Source of the DNA: Dictyobacter arantiisoli
GTDB taxonomy: Bacteria > Chloroflexota > Ktedonobacteria > Ktedonobacterales > Ktedonobacteraceae
Assembly (NCBI RefSeq): GCF_008326305.1
Contig: NZ_BIXY01000003.1
Coordinates: 62,001 to 126,000, forward strand
Direction: 5' to 3'
DNA length: 64,000 nucleotides
Part shown: positions 36,785 through 46,722 of the stretch, one piece after another
Numbering within the stretch: position 1 is the first letter of the stretch
How the letters are laid out: the number at the start of each line of letters is the position of its first letter
Notes under the pieces: model-generated
What the model saw: only the letters and a program-made list of their open reading frames with translations
Databases searched by the model: none
Told to the model about the DNA's origin: nothing
Translations under genes and position numbers: made by a program

Positions 36785-37274
36785 AACTGGCATCCTTTCA
36801 CTACCACCAACATCATAACTTCACCCATTCAATGTACCCCGCTTTGCCCCGAAAAGCAACAAGCAAACACCCATTAACTGAATGAAGAAGCCCGGTGATG
36901 CTGGACTATGGATTATTGATCACCTGCACTGTAGTAGTTCGCGCCTGACAAAAGAGTTTGTCCGCAAGCAGTTAACAATAAGCAGAAGGCGATGTATAAA
37001 AAAACAGCTTTAATATAGTGGTGAGGCTTATATTTTTCCATATTGTCTTACCTATTTCCTATCTTAAGTATTAAGATCAACTATTTTACATTTTAATTGA
37101 TGAATATAGGTTTGAGCAAGACATAGAATGTGAAATATTTAACACTAATTCTGTGAGGAAGATCACTATATTGTAGGGATAACACATGAAATCAAAAATA
37201 GGAGCAAGCTATTGTAATAGCGAGTCAGAAAGCAATGAGCGCGGCTGCTTTACACGCAGTAGGTCCGGGGATAG
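36785..37274. other. AT-rich intergenic region ending in a tRNA-Val fragment
   Basis: About 490 bp lie between the Uma2 gene and the tRNA-Val terminator. The first 440 bp are AT-rich with no gene. The last 30 bases are an inverted fragment of tRNA-Val, listed separately. Confidence 0.5.
37241..37270 (+). repeat. Inverted fragment of tRNA-Val
   Basis: Thirty bases repeat the anticodon arm, variable loop and T-stem 5' half of the nearby tRNA-Val in the opposite orientation, with one mismatch (37241-37270 against 37359-37388). It lies beyond the tRNA's terminator. Confidence 0.85.
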
Positions 37275-37322
37275 CAAAAAGCCCATCCATAGCTTTGGTG
37301 CTTGCTTGCTATGAATGGGCTT
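37275..37322 (-). terminator. Terminator of tRNA-Val
   Basis: A 15-bp stem with one mismatch (37279-37293 with 37308-37322) ends in five T residues on the minus strand, 17 bases past the tRNA. Confidence 0.8.
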
Positions 37323-37338
37323 CGGAAGTGCTTTGAGG

Positions 37339-37412
37339 TGGGCGATTAGGGATTCGAACCCCAGACCTACTGCGTGTAAAGCAGCCGCTCTAACCAGCTG
37401 AGCTAATCGCCC
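37339..37412 (-). tRNA. tRNA-Val (anticodon UAC)
   Basis: A full cloverleaf is present: acceptor GGGCGAT/ATCGCCC, D arm GCTC/GAGC, anticodon stem CTGCT with loop containing TAC, and T loop TTCGAAT. Discriminator A. CCA is not encoded. Confidence 0.95.
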
Positions 37413-37478
37413 TCTTTGTGTCTCTGTTTTGTAAAAATTGGCATCTGATTTGATTGCTCTTTTCAGATGCCATCTTAA

Positions 37479-37558
37479 TGCCCTCGAGTGGACTCGAACC
37501 ACCACGCCTCTCGGCACAGCCCCTCAAGCTGCTGCGTATACCATTCCGCCACGAGGGC
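37479..37558 (-). tRNA. tRNA-Leu (anticodon GAG)
   Basis: A type II tRNA with acceptor stem GCCCTCG/CGAGGGC, anticodon stem CAGC/GCTG around loop TTGAGGG, and a T loop TTCGAGT. It is the second tRNA-Leu in the window and lies 66 bp upstream of tRNA-Val in transcription order. Confidence 0.94.
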
Positions 37559-37658
37559 ATGTCCTTCTGGACTACGCGGATTATCATACACCGCTGACGC
37601 TACTTTGTCAACAGGTTTTTTGACTTTTTTTCTCTGTATTTCAATATCTTCCTAAAAC

Positions 37659-38837
37659 TCATCTATGCTCTCTTCCTCCAATCTCGATCAAAATTGGCAG
37701 CAAGGGAGTTAGAGGAACGTTTCCCAGGTGGGCGAGTATGGGGGTCGGAGGGACGGCGACGAGTGCTTCGGTGATCGTGTGGTATTCGGAGTAATCGGGA
37801 TATTCTGGCAGGCTGGCTATGCTTCTCACGCTATGGCTATCGGTTTGTGCTTGCTTGCTGCGTTGCTTTATAAGCTGACGGATGCGTTTACTTCCCAGCA
37901 GGAGCAGGATGACGGCGGCCAGGATAAAGCATCCTGCGCTTCCCCGTTCCAGCCATTGCTTTTCCGTCATGTTACCGATCATGTTCATGTGATCAGTAAT
38001 GTCTGTCCGCTTGTTTTCACCCTTTTCATATAGCTTTATTCCTGTGACAGGTAGCGTCATGATCCTCTGATGAGTTGTGCTATCAGGAGCGGTTCGTGCC
38101 AGCCAGCCCGAATGATGATGCGTCTGAACCTCGATCCCGCTTTGATGCCAGCCCTGTTCATGTCCCAGGGGAACATAGCTGCGTAGCTGTGGTGTTGGAT
38201 CTGGTGTGGGTGCGGGGGAAGGAGAAGGATTGGGTATTATGGTGGAATTTGTACTGGCCGGCGCGGTTACCGGGGCTGCATAGCGATATTGTGCCATCAG
38301 GCTGGAGACTTTATAGGCCCAGTCATCTGCACCTGATGTCCCGACATACGTACTGCTGATGCCATAGACGGTGACCGCTCCTCGTCCTATATAGCTGTTT
38401 TGGAGGAGTTGAAACCAGGTAGGGATAGCTACAGCATAGGAAGGATAGATGGTGTAGCCGCTATAGTCACCGGGATAAATCGTGCTGCCACGCACGCTGC
38501 CGGGATTGCGATCAGTGCGTCCGACGCCGGCCTCACCATCGTTAGTTTCGGCCCACCAGACGGCGAGGGCAAAAGCATCATCTATATGGGTGGCACGGGA
38601 TGCCTGTTCAACAATGCTACCTGTGCCTGTCATGGGACTGCCAACGTGGGCGAAAATATGATCTACCGTCGTTGCCGATAGGCTGGTGGTTCCAATTACG
38701 GTTATATCCGCTGCTCTACTGCTTTCTTGCTTCTGCCAGCACAGGACTAGCAGGCCTCCCGTTATCATGAGCAAGGAGCTGAGCATCAGAAGTAGACGGG
38801 TTGGCTGCGAACGGCATACTTTTATCTGGCTTGTCAT
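37659..38837 (-). CDS. Exported lysozyme/glucosaminidase-like membrane protein
   Basis: This protein of about 392 aa has an N-terminal membrane span (LLLMLSSLLMITGGLLVLC). An outer domain follows with a lysozyme-like pattern: DDAFALAVWWAETNDGE (a likely catalytic Glu region), RNPGSV, and YPSYAVAIPTWFQLL. A Pro/Ser-rich linker leads to a second span near residue 300 (CFILAAVILLLLG) and a cytoplasmic tail. Cleavage of peptidoglycan is inferred. I chose the ATG at 38837, which places the signal anchor near the N-terminus; the ribosome-binding site is weak. Confidence 0.72.
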   Translation of the reverse strand: MTSQIKVCRSQPTRLLLMLSSLLMITGGLLVLCWQKQESSRAADITVIGTTSLSATTVDHIFAHVGSPMTGTGSIVEQASRATHIDDAFALAVWWAETNDGEAGVGRTDRNPGSVRGSTIYPGDYSGYTIYPSYAVAIPTWFQLLQNSYIGRGAVTVYGISSTYVGTSGADDWAYKVSSLMAQYRYAAPVTAPASTNSTIIPNPSPSPAPTPDPTPQLRSYVPLGHEQGWHQSGIEVQTHHHSGWLARTAPDSTTHQRIMTLPVTGIKLYEKGENKRTDITDHMNMIGNMTEKQWLERGSAGCFILAAVILLLLGSKRIRQLIKQRSKQAQTDSHSVRSIASLPEYPDYSEYHTITEALVAVPPTPILAHLGNVPLTPLLPILIEIGGREHR

Positions 38838-39267
38838 ACAAAAAAATACCATCCTGTCTCTTGTACTAATGTTTGCTAGTGACAGTATAAACAGATGCAT
38901 GAAATTTTCTCGGTAGAAGCTCGTATTGCTTCCTTTCAACACGTTCTATGGTATGAATATCAAATAAAGTATTTCCTGGTACTTGCAGAGAAAAAAATCC
39001 TGATGCATTCTGGTTTGTATAACATTTGTACTATTTTACCCCCGTAGTACTACTCATATTGGCTTAGCCATGCGTTTTACATATGGACAATAAAATACGT
39101 CAAAATAGGTGTACGATCCTACGAGGAAGTCGTCAGTCAGATTTGAAAAATGGAATATGTGATAGGTCATTGAAGCATAATCCATCTTCCTGATAGGTAG
39201 TAGGTCCCGACAGGGTTATGTTATACTGAAGGGCAAATATCGTATCCCGAACAAAAGCTAAGAAAAG
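38838..39267. other. Divergent intergenic region
   Basis: This 430-bp stretch lies between two divergent genes. It is AT-rich, and I see no gene and no clear operator. It contains the region where the second kinase's open frame begins (after a stop at 39201-39203). Confidence 0.45.
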
Positions 39268-41612
39268 ATGGGGGGCTCACAATCAGCGGCCGAACGAATA
39301 ACCCAACCGGTCATCTGGACCGAGGCACCATTCTTCATAAACGCTACCAGCTCCAGAGGGTAATTGGACAAGGTGGCATGGGTGCGGTATATCTAGCGAA
39401 GGATCTTAAGGAACAGGGCCAACTCTATGCAGTTAAAGAGATGAGCCTGTCCCTGATCCCGCCGGCTGAGCAGCAACAAACGATCACAAACTTCAAGACT
39501 GAGGCGAAAATGTTGTGGTCGTTGAATCATCCGAATCTGCCCTCGGTACGCGGTGTTTTTGCTCAGGGAGAACGCTATTTCCTGGTGATGGAATATGTTG
39601 ATGGCGCGACACTCGAAGAGTTGTTGGAGCGCAATGGTGGTCCCTTCCCGGAACGACGTGTCCTGGATTGGGCCCGGCAACTATGTGATGTGCTGGCCTA
39701 TCTGCACAGCCATAGTCCTCCCATCATTTTCCGGGATATGAAGCCGGGCAATATTATGTTGACGCGCAACGGACAAATTAAGTTGATTGACTTTGGTATT
39801 GCGCGTTTCTTCCGCCCATCACATGCCCAGGATACCCAGGTTCTGGGCACGCCAGGCTATGCGCCGCCAGAGCAGTACGGGAAGGCGCAGACAGACGTGC
39901 GCTCCGATATCTATGCCCTGGCAATGACACTCTTCCATTTGTTGACCAATACCCTATCGGATGATGGCTTTGGATTGGAAAACGTACGTGCCATCAATCC
40001 ACGTATCTCTCCGATGGTGGCACGGGCACTGGAGAAGGCGTCAAGCATCAAGCCAAGCGAACGCTATGAGAGTGTGGATCTGTTTCGGCATGCGTTACTG
40101 GGCGTAGGGACGTTTGGTTTCGCGAGCGGTGAGGTAGCTTCAATCCCCGAAGAACTGGCAACGCTGTGCGCACGCTATCCAGAAGAGGCGGGCGAGTATC
40201 TTGTAGATAATGAAATCGAATCCTGGCTGCTCGATCTGGGCGAGGATGAGTTGTCGGAGATGGCCGGTCAGCTCGCCCGTACGGTAGTCGATCCAGTGGA
40301 TGCGATTGAGCAGTTTGTAGAATCAGTGCTCTTCAATAAATCGGGGAATGCACGCTACAATGCATCTTCTCCTCTCAATTCAAATAGTAGTGCCAGCACA
40401 GTGAATGTACAGGTGCGCAATGCCGCACGCTATCATACGCCTCCGCCACTCACCCAATCCAACCGACTGCGCCTGACACCGAAGCGGAATGTGCCGGTCC
40501 CTGTCAGTCCACGTGTGCTCGATTTTGGTACGGTCTATCCTGGTATCTCAGCACCATTGAAGATTACCATTGGAGACCCATCTGGTTTGTCTGTGCGCGG
40601 CACGGTCCATACGCCCGATCCCTGGATACAGCTCAGCCAGGTGGAGTTGGATGCCGCAGTAACCGAGATCAGTGTGCGCGTGAATAGCTTGCGGCTTTCG
40701 CGTCACAGCCACTATAAGGGCAGTGTCGTGATCAGCCTGGAAGGCAATACGCGTGGGGATATCGTGGTGACGGTGGAGGCTGAGGTGCAGGGCTTTGTCG
40801 TGCGCAATAAGCGCCATCCCGGCCGTACCAATGGCGCGGATCTGGATTACTATGATGATGATGAGTTTGATAGTGAGGGAGCCATCCCGGTCGTGAATAC
40901 GACGTCGCTGGGACAGCTCATGACCCCGCCTTCGCTGACTCAAAAGCATGGTAAGGATCTGGATAAATATGGCACACCCTACATGGATGATTGGCAACTC
41001 AATCCACTGGGAAGGACGGTGCGTAAATGGCAACGCCTGGCCTTTACGTGGGTGAGTGCTTTTATGACCGCCAGTCTGGGGTATACCTGGTTGACGGGCT
41101 TACGCCCTGTTCCACTCACGCCTGCACCCTCTTTTCTCTGGGTCCTCTTTATCATGATTCCTACGGCGGTGGGTGGTGCCCTGGTGCTGCAACATGAAAA
41201 GCGTTGGCGTAGCTCTGATACGTATAATCGTACGCTTACCGGTCTGGTCAGTACGTTAGTAATTGTGAGTATGGCGGAACTGATCTGGAAATTGACTGCG
41301 GCACACATAGTGTTGGGCTGGATTCAGTTGATGGTAATGCTGGTGGCGGCTGCGACAGGTGCTACGCTGGGTGTATATCAGACTCCCAGCCGTAAAATGT
41401 TGACGACGACGAAGCTGATAAAGAGAAGAACCCATCAGCCGCGCTGGACGATGCTCTTTTTTGCGGTCCTGCTGGGTGGCATCTTTGGTTGGCTGCTGGC
41501 ACTGAGCTTTTCCTTCAATCTCTTTACAGTGTCTGGTATGCTGTTAGCTATAGGTATTATGGTGGGGTTGGTGGAGCGCGTTGATTATCTGGTTAGATAC
41601 AGACGTTTGTAA
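39268..41612 (+). CDS. Serine/threonine kinase with outer beta domain and multispan C-terminus (start disrupted)
   Basis: A kinase domain (about 300 residues) has GQGGMGAVYLAKD, the lysine in YAVKEM, FRDMKPGN (His of HRD replaced by Phe), DFGIARFF and GTPGYAPPEQYG. A beta-rich, Ig-like domain follows (DFGTVYPGISAPLKITI), then an acidic linker and about five membrane spans. The kinase frame is open back to 39204, but no ATG, GTG or TTG lies upstream of the glycine loop. An ATG at 39268 sits in the next frame, followed by a run of six G. Seven would restore the frame, so the CDS as given contains a one-base shift or uses a non-canonical start. Confidence 0.8.
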
Positions 41613-41627
41613 AGGGTTTGGTTTGCA

Positions 41628-42569
41628 GTGGGGAATAAAACAGGTGAACAGCCGGATTTGATAGTCGTTCTGGGTCCGACTGCTTCGGGAAAAAGTGCAT
41701 TGGGCATTACGCTGGCGCAACGCTTCGCGGGCGAGATCGTCTCTGCCGATTCGCGTCAGGTATATCGAGGATTGGATATTGGGACGGCCAAGGTTACGCC
41801 GGTCGAGCAGGCTTTAATACCACATCATTTGTTGGATATTGTGGAACCACTGGAGATATATGGCGTTGCACAATTCCAACAGGATGCGGTTGCCGCGATT
41901 GATATGATTATTCAAGGTGGACGCCTCCCGCTACTGGTGGGCGGCTCGTACCACTATATTCAGACTGTCATCAATCATTTCGATATTCCGGCCGTTCCGC
42001 CTCAACTTGAACTGCGTGCGCGTCTGGAAGCTCTCCCTTTGCCACAATTGCTGGCGCAACTGGAGGAATTAGATCCCCAGAGTATGAAGACGATTGATCA
42101 GCAAAATCCTCGGCGGGTGATCAGGGCATTAGAGGTATGCCTGGTGACAGGGCAGCCTTTCTCGCAGCAGCGTGGCATCTCCCATCCTCTCTATCGTTGC
42201 CTGTTATTAGGCATTCAATGGCCGCGTCCTTTTCTTTATCAACGTATCGATAGTCGGATTGATGAACGGATGCAGGCGGGATTGGTTGAGGAAGTCCAGA
42301 CGCTGCTGGAGCGTGGTATCAGTCATGAGCGCCTGGACGCGTTGGGATTGGAATATCGCTTTGTGAGCCGCTGGCTGCGGGGCGAGTATCCTTCCGAGGC
42401 TGAGATGGTGCAACGCTTGAAGTATGCTTCTCATGATTTTACGCGCCGTCAGCTCAGCTGGTTCCGGCGCGAGCCGCGTATCGTCTGGTTGGATGGCGAG
42501 GTGGATCTGGTGGCACATGCCACGCAAGCCGTACAGAATTTTTTACAGCCCACTCCCACTCATCCTTAA
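41628..42569 (+). CDS. miaA: tRNA dimethylallyltransferase
   Basis: MiaA adds the isopentenyl group to A37 of tRNAs that read U-starting codons. At 313 aa it is full length. The P-loop GPTASGKSALGI, ADSRQVYRGLDIGTAKV and the PHHLLDIVEP block are diagnostic. The tRNA-contact region QRGISHPLYR and the ending FTRRQLSWFRRE also match. It starts with GTG 15 bp after the kinase stop, with a poor ribosome-binding site, so translation is likely coupled to the kinase. Confidence 0.96.
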   Translation: MGNKTGEQPDLIVVLGPTASGKSALGITLAQRFAGEIVSADSRQVYRGLDIGTAKVTPVEQALIPHHLLDIVEPLEIYGVAQFQQDAVAAIDMIIQGGRLPLLVGGSYHYIQTVINHFDIPAVPPQLELRARLEALPLPQLLAQLEELDPQSMKTIDQQNPRRVIRALEVCLVTGQPFSQQRGISHPLYRCLLLGIQWPRPFLYQRIDSRIDERMQAGLVEEVQTLLERGISHERLDALGLEYRFVSRWLRGEYPSEAEMVQRLKYASHDFTRRQLSWFRREPRIVWLDGEVDLVAHATQAVQNFLQPTPTHP

Positions 42570-42714
42570 GTATCAGCGTAAGGTTCGTCAAACCGCATGG
42601 CAAAGGGCTCGGTCCTTCCATTTAAGCTGACACTTGCCTGTAAAACATATGCGATATAATATTAATCGTCTGGTCACTCTCTAAAACGTAGTTTGTATGA
42701 AAGGGAATAATACA

Positions 42715-42993
42715 ATGGTAACCGCACTCGTTTTGATCAATGTGCAACGTGGAACCGTGAATGAAACGGCGGAACGTTTGCTTGAATTGGATGGTGTCTC
42801 GGAAGTGTATTCCGTCACCGGTCAGTATGATCTGGTTGCCATGTTGCGCTTCCAGCATTATGAAGATCTTGCCAGTGTGGTGACAGATCATATGCTCAAG
42901 CTCTCCTCAATTACCCAGACACATACATTGATGGGCTTCAAATGCTTTTCCCGTGCTGATTTACAGCAGGCCTGGGATCTCGGAGTTGAATAA
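42715..42993 (+). CDS. Lrp/AsnC-type ligand-binding (RAM) protein, no DNA-binding domain
   Basis: This 92-aa protein is a stand-alone RAM/AsnC effector domain (VLINVQRGTVNETAERLLE, then VTGQYDLVAMLRFQ). It lacks the HTH of full Lrp proteins. Such proteins form oligomers that bind amino acids and may modulate other regulators. The ATG at 42715 has AAAGGG at proper spacing; an ATG six codons earlier lacks one. Confidence 0.88.
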   Translation: MVTALVLINVQRGTVNETAERLLELDGVSEVYSVTGQYDLVAMLRFQHYEDLASVVTDHMLKLSSITQTHTLMGFKCFSRADLQQAWDLGVE

Positions 42994-43012
42994 ACAGAAT
43001 TGACAGAAATGT

Positions 43013-43579
43013 ATGATTTTAACAACTGAACGCCTGGAAATTCGAGATTTTGAAGAGCGCGATTGGAAACCAACCTTAGAATATCAATCCGATCCCGATT
43101 TTTTGCACTTTAATCCCTGGACGCATCGTACAGAGGCCGATGTGCGTTCGTTGGTGCGTATGTTCATCAATTGGGGTCGAGAACGTCCGCGCAGAAAGTT
43201 CCAACTGGCTATCATTTTAAAGAGTGAGCGGCGGCTGATTGGGAATTGTGGCTTGCGTATGAGCTATGCGCAGGAAGGGATTGCCGATCTTGGCTATGAA
43301 TTGGATCGACACTACTGGGGGCATGGTTATGCTACTGAAGCTTCACGCGCACTCTTGCAGTTTGGCTTTGAACAACTGCACCTTCATCGCATCTGGGCCT
43401 ACTGCCTCTCCGAGAACGTTGCCTCGGCACATGTGCTAGAAAAGATCGGCATGCGCTTCGAAGGCGCGCAACTTGAGAGTGAATGGATGAAGGAACGTTG
43501 GTGGAACACGCTCTTCTATGCCATGCTGGAACGAGAGTGGCTCTCCCTCTGTGGAGAAGCGCCAGCAAAAATCTCATAA
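43013..43579 (+). CDS. RimJ/RimL-type GNAT acetyltransferase
   Basis: This 188-aa protein has the RimL/RimJ layout: TERLEIRDFEERDW near the start, LGYELDRHYWGHGYATEA for acetyl-CoA binding, and NVASAHVLEKIGMRFEG near the C-terminus. Members acetylate ribosomal proteins or small amines; the substrate here is unknown. It starts 19 bp after the RAM protein and is followed by a terminator. Confidence 0.92.
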   Translation: MILTTERLEIRDFEERDWKPTLEYQSDPDFLHFNPWTHRTEADVRSLVRMFINWGRERPRRKFQLAIILKSERRLIGNCGLRMSYAQEGIADLGYELDRHYWGHGYATEASRALLQFGFEQLHLHRIWAYCLSENVASAHVLEKIGMRFEGAQLESEWMKERWWNTLFYAMLEREWLSLCGEAPAKIS

Positions 43580-43609
43580 TTCTGTCTATCATTCACAATA
43601 ATATACACC

Positions 43610-43660
43610 AGCACCAGCCTGCGACTCTCATCTTCATAATGAGGGTCGCAGGCTGGTGCT
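43610..43660. terminator. 22-bp hairpin between convergent genes
   Basis: The arms 43610-43631 and 43639-43660 pair over 22 bp with one G-T wobble and a 7-nt loop. It lies between the acetyltransferase and the convergent penicillin-binding protein. There is no long T run, so terminator function is inferred from position. Repeat-like GC-rich sequence follows to about 43765. Confidence 0.55.
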
Positions 43661-43764
43661 CTGTCAGACTTGTTCTGAAAAGCAGAATTGTTAGGGGTTG
43701 CATCTTTAACCCGAGTTCCAGGGCTGTGCCCTGGTCTTCTCCCATCCTGCCGCAGGCAACAACA

Positions 43765-46059
43765 TTATTTAATGTGCCAATCAGTGGTAGTTTTGCCTGG
43801 ATAGGCGACGCTTTTCTTGATCAGATCTTGAGGTGGAGCAGGGAAGGATCGAATTGGATGCCCTTGCTCTACCGCCATCATTGTGTCGTGCCAGATAGGA
43901 CCAGCGCCATCGACACCGGTGACATTGACCATCGGTGAGTTGTCGTTGTTGCCTGCCCAGACACCAACGGTATAGTCGGTTGTATAGCCCATGGTCCAGT
44001 TATCGCGGAAGTCATTGGAGGTACCTGTTTTGGCTGCTGAGACGCGGATAGGGCCTGGATAACTGGCATAACATTGGTTCATGGTGTTGGTATAGAGTAC
44101 CAGCGAGCTACATTTACCGAATTCGAAGGTACGCGAATCGTTGTCGCTCAGTACGTCGGTAATCATGAAGGCTGCTTCTTTACTCAATACACGTACCCCT
44201 TTGGGTGCGACTTTCAGAATTATATTGCCATCTTGATCCTTGATGGTATTGATGGCATGTGGCTGAATATGAATGCCTCCATTGGCGAAGGTGGCGTAAC
44301 CGGCAGTGTTATCAATCAGGCGCACGCTCAATGAACCCAGCACCATGGTATAGTTGGGAATACCCTCATAATGGGTAATACCCATTTTTTGTGCTACCGC
44401 GAGTGCTTTATCAACACCAGTCTGCATTAATAGTTTCACCGCTGGAATGTTGAACGAGTTCTGCAATGCATAGCGGTATGTGACCCAACCATGATACATC
44501 TGGTCATAGTTATGAGGTGAATAAGAGGGCAGACCGCAGCACATCTGTACCGTTAAAGGACCATCCATGACGGTGGCACCCGGACTGGTGCCATCCTGGA
44601 AGGCGGTCGCATAGATGTAGGGCTTGAAGGAAGATCCCGGTTGGCGATAGCCTTGCGAGGCCACATCAAAGTCACCATAGCGTGGATTGTTGGGATCGAT
44701 ATTGCCGACCAGCGTAAGAATGTCTCCTGTATGCTGATTGAGTACTACAACGGCTGCATCAGACATATGGTGTAAGCTAGACATCTCGGCAATATGTTTC
44801 TGCGCGGACTGCAGAGCGCGATTTTGCAGGGCCAGATCGAGCGTTGTGCTGACAACCGTGCCTGTGCGTGAGAGATCCGTTACCTTGAGATGTAGATCGT
44901 TAGCGAGTTCGCGTAGCGTATAGTTGACGAAATGAGGGGCCAGGCGGTTGTTAATAATGCCGGGTTTGAAGAAGCCTGGATTTTGTGCCTCCTCAATGGC
45001 GTGCGCACGCTCTTGCGCCGTGATATAGCCTTGCGCGTACATCTGTTGCAGCACCTCTTCCATGCGCGTCGCGGCCGCTTTGGGATGCAGGAAAGGATCA
45101 CGTGCAATGGGTGAACTGGGTATCCCTGCCAGCATGGCTGCCTGAGCGATATCTAATTGTTCCGCGCCTGTCTGGGTAGGCGTATCTTTCAAGTCATAGT
45201 ACTTAAATGCTGCTGCCTCCGCGCCATAAGCCTGTTCACCATAATAGGTCGTATTCAGATACATGCCCAGGATCTGATCTTTGGTGTAGTAGCGAGAGAT
45301 CTCGGGTGCCAGAATAATCTCTTGTAACTTACGCAACATCGTCGTGTGGTTGCCGACAATAGCGTTTTTGATCAGTTGTTGTGTAATCGTGCTCCCACCT
45401 GCCACCACCTTTTTGCTGCTAAGATTAGAAATCGCCGCGCGTACGATTCCGCTGATATCATAACCAGGATTTTTATAGAAGTATTGATCCTCGATGGAGA
45501 TTTCAGCATGGATCAATTGTGGTGAAATCTTATCCAGAGGTTCGCTGACCTGCATGCCGTCATCGATAGCTTCATAAATGAGATCTCCATTGGCATCGTA
45601 GATCCTGGTGCTATCTTTAGGCAAGATATCTTGCAGCGTGACAATCCTGGTACCAAATTTCTGCTGCGTGGCATTCACAAAACCTATTACAGTAACAAAG
45701 ATCAGCATCCCCGCCAGAAAGACCGAGAGTACACTGGCTGCCAGAGGAATCAAGGTGTGTGTGCTGATACGCTCTGTTGTCGCGATGGCAGTGAATGTCT
45801 GGCGCAGATTGCGGCGTTTGATATGTCTTCTGGTGCGCCATCCTGTTTTTTGTGCCAGGTGGTGTGGCACTGCATAGAAATAGCCGGGTACAGCATGCTC
45901 AGGAATATCATTGAGTCGTTGAGCAACAGCTGCCTGAGTATGGGTTGGCATTTTCGCGGGAATACGGCCCTGAGTTGTCCGCTCTCCCTCGGTAAGAACT
46001 ATCTCTGAGGCTTCCTCGGACTTTGAAGAGGGCTCTCCGATATTCTTTTCGGTTTGCAT
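43765..46059 (-). CDS. Class A penicillin-binding protein (first copy)
   Basis: This is a bifunctional peptidoglycan synthase of 764 aa. After a basic cytoplasmic region, one membrane span lies near residues 105-130. The glycosyltransferase (GT51) domain has AEISIEDQYFYKNPG with the catalytic Glu, and GGSTITQQLIKNAI. The transpeptidase domain has PGSSFKPYIYA with the active-site Ser, QNSFNIPAV, and AAKTGTSNDFRDNW. All key motifs are intact. It is a paralogue of the next gene. It starts at ATG 46059. Confidence 0.94.
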   Translation of the reverse strand: MQTEKNIGEPSSKSEEASEIVLTEGERTTQGRIPAKMPTHTQAAVAQRLNDIPEHAVPGYFYAVPHHLAQKTGWRTRRHIKRRNLRQTFTAIATTERISTHTLIPLAASVLSVFLAGMLIFVTVIGFVNATQQKFGTRIVTLQDILPKDSTRIYDANGDLIYEAIDDGMQVSEPLDKISPQLIHAEISIEDQYFYKNPGYDISGIVRAAISNLSSKKVVAGGSTITQQLIKNAIVGNHTTMLRKLQEIILAPEISRYYTKDQILGMYLNTTYYGEQAYGAEAAAFKYYDLKDTPTQTGAEQLDIAQAAMLAGIPSSPIARDPFLHPKAAATRMEEVLQQMYAQGYITAQERAHAIEEAQNPGFFKPGIINNRLAPHFVNYTLRELANDLHLKVTDLSRTGTVVSTTLDLALQNRALQSAQKHIAEMSSLHHMSDAAVVVLNQHTGDILTLVGNIDPNNPRYGDFDVASQGYRQPGSSFKPYIYATAFQDGTSPGATVMDGPLTVQMCCGLPSYSPHNYDQMYHGWVTYRYALQNSFNIPAVKLLMQTGVDKALAVAQKMGITHYEGIPNYTMVLGSLSVRLIDNTAGYATFANGGIHIQPHAINTIKDQDGNIILKVAPKGVRVLSKEAAFMITDVLSDNDSRTFEFGKCSSLVLYTNTMNQCYASYPGPIRVSAAKTGTSNDFRDNWTMGYTTDYTVGVWAGNNDNSPMVNVTGVDGAGPIWHDTMMAVEQGHPIRSFPAPPQDLIKKSVAYPGKTTTDWHIK

Positions 46060-46722
46060 GGCCGAAACCTCTTTCTACATTCTATGTGTAGTAATGAATA
46101 CGCTACTTGTCGTGCATACCTCGAACGTGGCGCAACATACTCTCCATACGATCCTGGCTCTGGCGAGAAGATCTTTTTCGCCGATGCTGAAGAGTGGCGG
46201 CACGTGCTGTATCTTATGTTCTACTCCGCGCTGATGGTTGTGGTGGACACAGGTACATCCATAGTGAAGCACAGCGGCACCTTGCGGATCGGATTCTTGA
46301 ATTTCTGTGCATATATAGAATAATGCAGCGATGGAGTATTTCCATAAATGAAAGGATGAAATCTACTGAGGTCTATATATGCTCTGCTTCGATGCGCCCT
46401 GGCTGTGATCTTCATGCTCCTGTCTGCCTGCATAACACCATGTTATGTCTCAATATTACATTAAATGGCATTCCCTGCTAATTAGATGAGCTTTCCTTAT
46501 AAGCAGGTATCTGTACATAGTAACGCTGTAAACGAAGAGATGGTAACTCGTCCATAAAAGAACGATTCTTCTGTGAGAGGAGTGTATGTGAGGAGAAGAT
46601 CGATAAATAGTTATGTCAAGTTGCCGACTTCTGCCGGAGGTTGTGCTGTAAATTTTATCTCAAACGGACAGCATGGGAGCCCTGTGACTCTCTTTCATCT
46701 TGCCCGTTTGAGGATAGATCTA
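46060..46722. other. Intergenic region between the two PBP genes
   Basis: This 663-bp stretch holds no convincing gene. The short frames in it lack ribosome-binding sites. It should contain the promoter of the first PBP gene on the minus strand, since the two genes are far apart and probably separately transcribed. Confidence 0.5.

Noticed and set aside
39268-39380. Programmed frameshifting as the explanation for the kinase start
   Set aside because: No downstream stimulatory structure or slippery heptamer is evident, and a missing base in a G run explains it more simply. Left open as a finding.
46060-46722. Small genes in the PBP intergenic region
   Set aside because: Frames are short, overlap each other, and lack ribosome-binding sites.
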